Below, piece by piece: positions 12,501 to 24,500 of a stretch of DNA of 64,000 bases (the stretch's first letter is position 1; each line of letters begins with the position of its first letter). A model generated the notes under the pieces. It made no database searches. It saw only the letters and a program-made list of their open reading frames with translations, and was not told the DNA's origin. The position numbers and the translations under genes were made by a program. This stretch comes from Phoronis australis. Its lineage: Eukaryota > Phoronida > Phoronidae. The DNA is taken from assembly GCA_002633005.1 (NCBI GenBank), contig NMRA01000149.1:574487-638486 (forward strand), given 5' to 3'.

Positions 12501-15500
12501 CTCCTCCATTATCTTCTGCCGTAACTAAGCCCACCACATCCTTGAAAACGAGCAAAGATACTTCTGTTGCGACCAAAGGGGTGGAGTGTTGTGAGTGCAA
12601 GAAAAAGTCTGACTTGAAAATAACATGGCACGGCCTTGATTTTTGCAGCGAATCGTGTCTTTACCAGCGTGAGTTGTCGCTGGGTAAAACATGCGCATTT
12701 TGCATGCAGATGATCGCGACGAGCTCGTTAAGCAAGTATTGTACAAACTCTGGTTCAGGCATCAAACAGTTCTGTCGGTCTGCCTGCCTGGAAGAGTTTA
12801 AGAAGCGTGTTAAACTCTGTAGTTCTTGCAACCGTGACCTGTCCACGTTGGACCATGACAGCTTCATGGCACCTGTCAGTAAGACGGGAGAGTTCCGCGA
12901 CTTCTGCACAGAGGTCTGCATGACGAAATATTTGGACAATAGCAAGTATGTTCTCTCATATTGAGTTTAAGGACATTGTTCATTGGTACTATACACGCTG
13001 CAGTTACGTTGCAGGTTCTATTGCATGTCTTGTCCTCAAAACTCTGGGTGAGGTTCTGTCAGGAATGTTTCCATGTAGAGAATTGTCTGTGTTTTCATGG
13101 GATTGAAGTACTCAAAGTCTTAGCCATTGATCAAAATTTCTTTTGCTTTTCTTGTGTAGAATTTGTTAAAATTCATAATGTGCTTTGTTTTTCTTACCAA
13201 GACTGGTTGGAAGCTATAAACAATATAATTAGTTAATTAGTACTATGAATAATATTGGTGAAGTTAAAAGACTAGGTCCTGCATTGTAACTTGATGGTAT
13301 CAATTTCTGTATAAATAAGATGCGCATAACTTACTAATTTGAAAGTATTCTAATTATTGCTTTGTTTTATTAACAGGAACACTTCTGAGACCACTGTGGA
13401 TATTGCTTCGCCGGGTCGTCGCACACGTTTGCAGGCAACCGTTGCAAGCTGCGCCAGTTGTGGACGCGCTGTTCCCACAATCCATCAGGTCCTTGTCAAT
13501 GGCAGTGTACACAAGATCTGCAGTCAGGGCTGTCTGAACAAGTTCAAGGTTGACCACAGCCTGTCGGAGTTGAAACCTTGTGAGAGTTGCGGGGTGCTGC
13601 ACGCTGCTACCCACTGCCACAACACGTTGAACTTCCAGGGTGCATCACATTACTTCTGTACGCCCACTTGTCTTAATGTCTACAAGGGCAATCACACTAA
13701 GGTAATCTATTTGTGGTGTATTTTCTTGACTTGAATGTTTTACAGACCTGTGTACCATACGCGAAACATGCGTAGTCAAGCTGAAATTCAAGTTGCGATG
13801 TGGAAGGACACATTGACTACAGGAAACATGCAAGTAAAAGCAACTTGGGTGACCCGTTTCTGTAACTAATGCCTTATTCAAATCCTTTTAATGAGTGTAT
13901 AGTTGTAATGTAAGAATATTTGGTTTTGATTTCAAATTCAAAAATTTCTCTTGCTTCATAAAGGTCATATTAAAATTAACTCAGGTTGGCGCAGTGGCAG
14001 ACTTCAGGTTATTCGCTGTGTTAGTGAATGACGAGGCCAATTCTGTCGATATTCATGACTTAAAGTGTTAGAACTAAACTCTGTCATTTGCTGATTGCTC
14101 ATTTCATCCAACTTCAGCTATCTGCAGTAAATATCATAGTGTTGCTGTCAAAATAGCTATAAAGTGTGAGATTTAGGTTTCAAAGAAAAATTAGTTGTTG
14201 GAGTTGTGCGCTGGTGTCTGTGCCACCTGCTTACATGTTCACTGGCGTCTGTACCACCTGCTTACATGTTCGCTGGCGTCTGTACCGCATACTTACATGT
14301 TCGCTGGCGTCTGTACCACCTACTTACATGTTCGCTGGTGTCTGTACCACGTACTTACATGTTCGCTGGTGTCTGTGTCACCTATTTACATGTTCGCTGG
14401 TGTCTGTGCCACCTACTTACATGTTTGGTGGTGTCTGTAACCCGTACTTTCAGCATTTCTTCGTCATCGACGGAAATGCACATCAAACTCCCAAATGCTT
14501 AAGATACAGGGCAACCATTGATTGCTGGGTTTTGCAATGAGTTGGACTTACTGCTCAGTCTCCGTGTAGTAATAGTGGAAGTGGAAGCATACATAAGTTA
14601 CGTCTGCAAATGCACTGACACGTCTGCTAACCAGTCAGTGTCAATTGTATTCGTATCATGTCGTGGTGTTGAGCACTATGTAAATAGTTGCCCTCGGTCT
14701 TTTCTTAATTACAACATTTACTAAGTTGTTTAAAAGGTAAGAAACTTAATACTGTGTCAGGGCTGTTCCAGCAAAATCTGTATGGGAGGGGGGGGAAGGC
14801 ACTTTTATTTCGTACCCACCGCCTATATTTTTCATTTATTTCTCCAACCCATGACCCATAATTTTTTAGTTATTTTTAATAGGTTAAAATATAAAATCCA
14901 ACACTTGCAAACAAATTGCCTCCAGGAGGACCTGTTAAGAACTTAGATGATTGACAGACAAGAACTAGTTGTCTTGTCCAATATTGTCAAAAACTTATTT
15001 AAGTAACCTGTGAGCAATACTTTTGGCAGCCACCAGGTGTCTCTGTTCACCATGTGTCTATAATTTCAATGAACATTTTTTCAATTATAAGGATCTATGA
15101 ATCTCAAACTGACTCCACGAAATCTTTTATACTTCTATGTCAAGTGAATATTGGAATTGTTTATCTTACTCCTCATACTTTTTATTTAAAAATCATCAAT
15201 TTTCTTATATGTGTTAACACCAGTTTAGTGTTGCAAAACTTCAATTCAATGGAACTGCAGACAAACAAGTGGCTTAAATCAAGTTGCCCATGACTTGATT
15301 AATGGCTTAGCTAACATATTGCACTCTGTTCACTGGCAATACCGGCTGAAGTAACCAACCTGTCAACATTAACAGGTCAAAAAATACCACCCATTTTTAA
15401 TGCATCACTTCTTAAAGGAACGACCACCCATAATTTGAGTTTTTTTCTGAACACCACCACCCATGAATTTTTATTTCTACTGCCGTCCCCCCCCTCCCAC

Positions 15501-18500
15501 CCGGATTTTACTGGAACAGCCCTCAGCATGCTTTCTCAGGAAGAAGCTGCTTTTAAATATTTCCATAAAAATGTGAAAATTTTCTGAAAAATCTGCATGT
15601 CTGTTAAGCAGAATACTTCGAAGCAGTTTTGGTGGTACACGGGTTTGTTTTGATGAAAGACATGCTACATTAACAAAAATACACCATAGAAAGAAAAACA
15701 AGGTGTCTGGTAATGTTAAGGTAAACATTGGACGGTACTCAAAATATTGTGATGTTTTACTCCTTTATTAGGTGCCTGTAATAAGTATGCTTTATTTTGT
15801 TCACTAAGGTGGTGACCTGCTTATGGTGCAAGATGAAGAAAGTAAACTTTGATATGGTGCAACAGATGGGCCCCAACAACAGTCTTCAGTATTTCTGCAC
15901 TCTCAAGTGCCTGTCGATGCAGCGTGTGAAGACGCAGGCTACCTCTAACCAACCCATTAGTTGCGACCACTGCCACAAGGTGACGCCACCGCAGTACCAC
16001 CTGACTATGAGTGATGCGTCAGTGCGTAACTTCTGCTGCTACTCGTGTGTTATGACCTTCCAAAGCCAGTTCCAGACAGGCCCCAGGAAGACATCCCTGC
16101 CCCCACCCCCACCGTATAAACCTCCGATGACGCGTCCAACACACACCCCTGCCCCTGCCCCTGCCCCTGCCCAGGTGCACCCATACCGAACCATGCCAAC
16201 ACTTCAGAGAATGCCCCAGCAAGCTTCTCAACCAGGTAAGATTGATAGTTTACCCAACATTCCTATCATTTTTAATGTGAAATTTGCACGCTTCAAGTGT
16301 GTGCAGTTTTTGAAGAAACTGCACAATGGTTGTATTTTATCATATTCTATGCTACCAATCAACAAAATGTTATTTTTGCCTTAATTACATTTGTCGAGAA
16401 AACATAGACACTTCATCATACAGTGTTTTATTCCCAAGCACTACATCACAGTACCGACTCAACACGAGTAGGGGATTTGCAAGGATTCACCACTTAAATC
16501 ATTCTGAAAACATTGAGGAAACTAAGCACTGCTTCAAGTTGGTTTTTAATGACGGAACTAATCACAACAGTATGTGGTTAGCGTGTAAATGGATATTTAA
16601 GTTAACTAAGGAAATGATACCTTTTGTCTCTCTTTATTCTTCTGTCTGATCCTTGACTTTCCAGATTGATCATAAACAAATAATTGCAGGCGGTCTGACA
16701 CATCTTGTATCAGACTTGTGCAGGCCGTGCATGTGGGCCCATTGCATTGATCACCTGGAACTATTTTTGCGCTTTATTAATAGTCAAAGTCGAGCTGAGG
16801 AGCTAGAAATCTGACTCAAGGGTCTAGCAGTGTGGCCCTGCAAGACTCGAACCCATGACTTCTAGTGAAAAAAGCGGTCACACTAGGCTACACTAGGCCA
16901 CACTTGCCACACTAGGCCACACTTACCACACTAGGCCACACTAGGCCACACTTGCTACACTAGGCCACATTTACCACACTTGCCACACCACACTAGGCCA
17001 CATTGCCTCCTCTGGGAACTGATCAGTTCTCCCAACACTTCATGTTTGCATTTTTAATTTTTCCTCAAATTCCTTTTTTCCACAAATTTGTAGGTTTTCC
17101 TAATGTTTTGTCAAGGTTTGTTGATGAGTAAATTTTTTTTAGTCTAACGAATAAACATCTAATTATCAGAACTGAAATGAAATGCAATAATCATACTAAC
17201 TGTTGGTATCAGTTAGATTTTTCAGACTGTTGAGCTGTACTGTAACAATGACTCCTCTTGACACCAGAAACAGTGGTATTCTAAGACAGGCTGCCTAATA
17301 TAAGGGTGTAAAAGCTGGTCATGTGTTCATTGTTCTGTTGCTAAAGTAGTGGACAAGACGGGGATTGTCTGGAATCATTTGGCTAAGTTTTGGTTTGCAC
17401 TCTCCGTTTTGTGAATAAATTCAGTTGAATTTTCATTCTTTCAGTTCTTCTTTTTTATATTTGTAGTGCATTTGTTTTCCAGATTATAATGTTGGGCATA
17501 ATCCAGCTGATGTTTGTGTGCATTACAATGTCACAATATCAACTGTAAATATGAAATGGTCGCTCTAAGTGCTCTACCTTTTCTTACTTTATTCCTACTC
17601 TTTTGTGAAAAGTTGTTGGGAGACCTGAATTAATGAGACAGAAAGTGTTCTTTGACTCACATTCTCAAGTTTTTGTCTCAATGCAGTTTTTCCACAGCTG
17701 TTGACTCAATTCCAAACCTCCATCTGCCTCTCTATGGCATTGTTACAACACTCTGACTGGTGTACATTTACATATAATGGCAACTCAATTTGAACACAAT
17801 TCCTGTGTATATCTTGTTCAATTTCATTTTTATGTGCCTATATATGTTGGTGCATATTGCAGTCGTCTCTGACTGGGCATCTGGTGTACACTGTTGTTTC
17901 TTCTAAACCCCTTACTTGATTTTCATGAAGTTTTTTTTTGCTGTTAAGCTGATGAAGGATGACTTTCAAATAGATTCCGGTTAGTGCTGTGCCACATAAT
18001 GTACTTACTACTAAGCCAGTTGCTGGATTTTTTCACATTTGACTGATTTGTTCCTAGTGTCAAGGAGACAATACTACCCATGATTTTTGAGCCGAGCCAA
18101 CTTATATCATGAATCTGGATGCTGCTTTTAGGTTTTTGGGCCTGTCTCATCTACTGCGTTTGATCAGGACTCTGTTTCATGAAAGTTTATTTCTCTAAGT
18201 TTGATTGTTACCATGACATAACAATGTTTAACTAGCGCAACGTGATGTGATGGAATGACAGCATTGTTATTTTGGTCTGAGTAAAGACTAGACTAGTTTA
18301 ATGAAACCGAGCCCAACAGTTGTTGAATTCATGACTTCACAGTTTCATTCGCCATCTTGAATATTGAATTTGGTAGAGTAAACAAACCAATAGACGTATG
18401 TTTTCCATGTGAGTTATGAGTGAGTAAGGCCTGTCAAAACCAATATTTTTTGAAAGATATAGACTGCATTATCAAAAGTTTGCTTTTATGCCATTCGCAA

Positions 18501-21500
18501 CACATTATTTGAGATTTGTTAAAATCTCCCATTTTTCTTCCTGAGAACATCTTGTGATCAATTTTGGAGCACATTGTAAGACGTCAATGTTGTCGATAAA
18601 ATTCCGATGCTTGCAAAATCGGCCACATTTTCACCCCAGAATCACTTTTCATACTGATAGTCATCAATGCAAGGAACATCCAAGTCTTTCCAATATTTCA
18701 GTCACTAAAGCTGCGTTTTGCCCTGTTTACCTGGCTAGAAAAGAAAGTCAACTTTTACCCTCTTAAAAACGATGTCGGTATTGGTTACCGGGATAGGATT
18801 CTATTTCTGTCACCAGCAAGAATATGCTTCAGAGTTTATTGTTGTTAGCCAACCCTATAATTGCTTTGAAAATGCGCATGTACATATGCCTGGTATTGTC
18901 TATGACTTTCGGTTTTTATTGGAAGTTAAGTCATGACAAGGAATATTATGAGACCAGTATAATTTGATTTTGATTTTGATTTTAGCCTCTTAAACAGGGT
19001 GAATGCAGCTTTTTTAAAGTCTTAATGTCATTACAAGTTATTGCCCAATGAAATTTTCTGTGTCCATGCAACCCTGCAGTATTCATTGATGGGATAAACG
19101 CAGGTGCTGGTTTCATCATTATTACTATTTTAAAAGAAATCTGCATCGTATTGTCGGGTCTCCACAGAGTACAATGTAAAAATCAGCTTGTTTACTCTGC
19201 CTAGTTCTTTACCACACTACTTATGCCCAACTCATAACCAGAGGCTCGTGTATAGACCTGACTACTCCAGTGCCTTCTGGTGGTAATTTCACTTTTCTTT
19301 GAATATCTTTCTACCAGGATTGTATTTACCAATTCTCGGATGACTAGCACTTTGCACTAATGGAGTTGTTTTGAAATTTCAGAAATGTCTCGGTCTAGTG
19401 ATTGAAAATGTTCGAAAAATGAGCTCTCGTGATATCTTTGCCATTTGCATTGCACACCATATGCACATATCAACATGTGAATTCAGTTTTTGTTGTTCAT
19501 ATTTTTTTCATTGCCTTGGACCTTTCATTCCAATGCCAGAGAAGTGTTTCTGAGATAAAGCCCCATCTACACACAACTGAAAACATGCCTTGGAACACAG
19601 TACTATAATAGTGATATAGTACGAAGAGTATGGTACAACGTGTATGCAAATTTCACTGACTGTGTGAAAATTTTGTCTTGTGCCTGGTTGCATGAATAGT
19701 CCTTTTGCGAGTTTATAACAATAACGCGAGATTGTGTGAGACTCAACACTGACGTCACGGGAAGTGGGGCAATAGCTTGTCGTTTGGCCATTTGCCCAAT
19801 ACGGTAGCAGAGTGTATTCTGTTACTTTCTTCGAGTTTTTAGCCGTTTAGTTCGAAAAATGCCAAACAAGCTTTGCTGTTATGGCTAATGAAATTCAGAT
19901 TTGCACTACAATACGTTCTATCGTGTTTTGTGCTAATTTCGTCCCATGTTTTTTAAACGGGAGGTAGGCGAAATCCGCTCACTGATAAGTTTTCACCTCA
20001 TCAAAAATACATTCTACACCAAAAATTATCACCTAAAACTGCGCTTACTTCTTTCAGTGATCTTTTCTGCTTCTAAACAAATCTTCGATGAAGCATAGCT
20101 ACGGGAATTCAGTTGACTTTGGCGAAGAATTCCAACTCTGCTTTGTGGGTAGCCTACTGTTAACTTTGACCGCGCGCGCGATAACCACAAAGTATTTCAA
20201 CTGAGTCAGGGGAGTATGAGGCAAAGGCTAACGCGAGACTGAGCGAAGCGCGAGACCTGGCGCGTGACACTTGCAAAATAGCATGAGAAAATATCAAGTG
20301 AAATTTGTAAGATTTGTTTCCCTTGGACTTTTTTCGTCAACAGGCGTGATTTCACGTAACTTCCTCAAAATTGCGCCCCATGAGTGAAACTCGAGCGAAC
20401 TGCGAGGTTTTCATGGATATGTTCAAGTTATTTGTAGACTAAATTGTATCCAGAGTCAGAGTATGTGTTAATTATAACTCCATGTGCACATATGCATGTT
20501 TCATTTGATTTTATTTGCTGTATTTTGAAGTGTGTAACTTTTTATGGGGATACACTATCGCCCCTGTATGCCTGCGGCATTCAGGCCTAAACCGGGTTGA
20601 GTTCCAATTTCAGTCCGTTCACACCTTCGCACAACATAACAAGTTCACATTTTCTTCGTCCATTCACAGTTATTCCACGATCCATCTACCATCTCTAAAG
20701 TTGTGTTAACGTTTTAAGCGTAAAATTCACCACAAGAACTCCAGTAAGATTTAGCGTGTGTAGCAAAGACTCGGGGCAAAACAAGAGCAATATAGTGGGT
20801 TTTGCCCCTCTTCCGGTGACGTCACATTGACTAACGAGAAACTCGCAAGTCAGCTATTGTGGGATGTCAAGTTGACATCATGTTTTTGCACGTCATGTTG
20901 CCATTGGTGATTAATATTGTTTGTGCCAGCAGCAGTCACATTTGGCCAATGAATAAATACTGGTGTAATCCAGCTCAGGTTATCAACTGTGAACAAACAA
21001 GGCTTATGGTATAATTTGTTTATAGTATGATTAATGATACAGAATCTGTAACTTTTAACACAAAAAACAGATTTGCACCGTAAGATATGAAATATTCACT
21101 GACATGTCATGAAGTCGGCGACCGATTAGAGAAGTCAAAGAATTTTTTGACAGAGTGTTCAGAGTGTGGAAAAATCTCTGTATGTGATGCTGTTACTGCT
21201 GGTCATTTGACCTTTTGTTTTGTTGAGGTCAATACTTGGAAAAACAATTCAGCCTTGAGCACTTTGATTTAGGCCCTGTGGTGCACTTGGATGAATCAGA
21301 TGATGATAGCTCAGGAGTGAGTGACAATGAGCAGGGCATACAGGCTGTGCCAAGATCACGCTTTGCAACTGTTGACAACAACAGGCTACAACAGATCTTA
21401 GACGGAGTTCACTCAGACAGCACAAAGAAATTAACTATGAGCTGTGTTAACATTTTCCGTGAATATCTACGAGAAAAAGGTTTTAATGAACATTTCGAGT

Positions 21501-24500
21501 CCATGACTGCTCATGAGTTGGATCAGATTTTACAAAAATTCTACTTGGAAGTGCGCAATCAGCAAGGAGAGCTGTACAAAAAGTCATCAATGCTTGCAAT
21601 CAAACATGCACTCAACCGCTATCTTCAGAGCTTAAAAAGTAATATGGACATCATTAGAGGAATGGATTTCAAGGAATCCAATAAAATGGCCAAAGCTATG
21701 TCTAAAGAACTTAAGAAGGCTGGCAAAGCTGGCACCGAACACGTAGTCCCAATTCTGGAAAGTGACTTGGTGGAAATGTACGACTACTTCAGCCTTGGTG
21801 ACCCAGTTACACTCCAGCAAAAAGTATTTGTTGATTTAGTTCTGCACTTGGTTCGTCGCGGTCGAAAAGATCTTCGACAACTTCTTGTCACCGATTTTGA
21901 AGTCCAGGTAGATGCAGATGGAAAGCAATACATCCACTTGAAAAATCACAGAGAAGATGATGCTGAGAATTTAAGACGATTATATGAAATCAGAGGTAAT
22001 GATTTTGATATGAACATGATTCCAAACCAAAAGTTGTATTAATTTTTCTTTATTTTACTAAGTGTGGTACTTTTGTGGTTTCACTGATAATTGTATTATT
22101 TCTTGGATTGCATTGTTTTCACATTATAGTGCAAAATCCTCTTGCGTGAGTAACTTCAACTTCATATTTCAATTTAAAGAGTACGTGCTATTTATTTTAA
22201 TTTTTACGATCCATTGTTTTTATATTGATGCACTTGGTATTTGTATTAAATTTAAATTACAACTATAGCCACGGCAACACCGTCAAGTGTCACTGTCTGC
22301 ATATCTGGCATGGGGCTGAGAAGAATTAACTTGGACTAATCTTCTTTTTTCAGGGAGTCGAATATGTCCTGTTGTGTCCTTCCAGCTGTATCTTTCCAAA
22401 TTAAACCCCAAGTGTGAGTTCCTCTTCCAGAAGCCAAATATGGTGACTGGCCCTGCAGTATGGTACTGTAACTCACCACTAGGCCATAACACACTGGGCA
22501 GGATACTAAGTGTTATAAGTAAAGATGCCAAGCTGTCCATGGTCTACACCAACCAAAGTCTCAAGGCCACTGCATCAATACATCTACCAAACCACGCGCA
22601 ATTTGCTGGCAGGCATATCATGACTGTTCCTGGACTTAGAAATGAGCAAGTAATGAGAACTTGTGCAGTTCCCACAGGTGACCAAATGAAGGACAGAACA
22701 TCAACTGTTGTTAATGAAAAATATGGGTTGCCGCCTTGTAATTCAGGTGAATTTTCCCTTGGCTGTTGCTGTGCATGTAACTTATCATCCTCTAGTGGCA
22801 AATCCAGAGGAAGCTCTTTGATGATATCTTGTCTGGAAATAAGGATCTGATCAACAGGTTAACTGATACAGAACTTGACTGAATTCCAGACGCCTTGGTC
22901 ACAATCAGGGTGCAGTGTATCTGTGTGAATATTTGTTTGTTTCGTTTTCTTTCTTTCATTGTATTTATTGGTTTGTTTTGTTTACAGACTGGACATAGAA
23001 TATATTTATATGAATGTTGTAACATTGAGAAATAAGGGGCTCGTTCCAAGAAACTAGCTTAAGGTCATCATCGGTCTTAAGAATCTAAGATTTGTCTTTG
23101 TCAAAGATTTTTTTGTGATTAAATAAAGTATCTTAACTAAATTCGACTTCATGTTTCTGTCGTAACTTCAAGTAAATTCTCACTTTGTCTCAAGTCGATC
23201 TAAAGTTGTCAAGATGCCAATCATTTGAATTTATCGAGGAAATTTAATCAAACAAATTTAAGAGGTTATTGCAACCTCCAAACTGGAATGCTTCAGTCAT
23301 GTAAATTTCTTTTTTCTTCTCAAAACCCCTGACAAACGGTTGTTCATTTTGTCGTTGTTTAATTTAACCTCTAAACGTGGAGAGCTTCACTTCCATTTTG
23401 TTATGCGACTACTGTGCTTTAGCCTTACAAACCAGGGGTAACTGTTTCGAAAATGGCATTTTGTGGAAATCAGATGTCAAATCCAAAAGTTTTAGTGCCC
23501 AATCATCTAAAGCTGATTTCTTTAATAAAATTTCTGAACATGTCTGCAGAAGAATTTGGAAAGGGGGTCTTGAGACAAATCTCCAGTTGGAAACTTTAGA
23601 GGAACTTTCGATCACTTTCTTGGATCTGATTTAAGATGGCCTTTAGTTTTAACTTAACTAAGTTAGTTTTCTTGGAAGGGGCACCTAAGAAGTACATACA
23701 GAGCAATGTGGATAGCAAGAAGACATTGCATGTGTTTGTCAGGTTGTAATAAAAACATAATTTAACTGTCAATGGAAACTTGTTTATTTGTTCACAGAAA
23801 TAATGACCACCAGTAACACAATAAAGCATTAAACATGTGAGCTGACTTCACACTTTCATCTTAAAAATCTTCACTTCTTTGATGGCAAAAATGAGACGCT
23901 GTTTCATACATCAAGTTAATTTATCAAATTTTATCTAACTGCCTTGTGGACGAAGTCCAGTTTGTTGATTTCTTCTGCTCTAGTTTCTCTGTGGGCTTTT
24001 TGTGTGTGGTCTTGACTATATTACTCTATGTTCAGGTAAATGGAGAGAGCAGGTATTGCATGAAGAGAACAATCTACTAAACAGTAGGTCACATGCAATA
24101 CTACTACACCATCAATCAACAAAACTGTGTCTGTTGTCTAGGATAGCTGAGATTGGATGTTGATATGGGCACATTACCATAGCTGCTATACAAACCTGCA
24201 GTTTGCCAAAGAAAAGAAATTTTGATTATTAGCTCGTACTTCTAATAATCTGGTTTCAACTTTGTCGTTACTCAAATACTATCTTTGGAAGGAGCTGTTG
24301 GTTTGGTATTGCCTGATACCAAGACGAGCTCTTAAAGTGGCCCGCTGTTTAAGCCAACTTATTGGGTCAGGTCTCTAGAAATAAAGATTTCTAAGAACAG
24401 CAAGCTATCGGTTCTTTCCAAGCCCTCAAATCACCTCTAATCTGAAAAAGTAACAATGAAGTCAAGACCAGATTAATATGACAAGTTTCCTTAATAGTGA

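Noticed and set aside
13980-14045. A-box-like gttggcgcagtggcag on the plus strand
   Set aside because: No acceptable B box follows at the right distance and no cloverleaf can be drawn.
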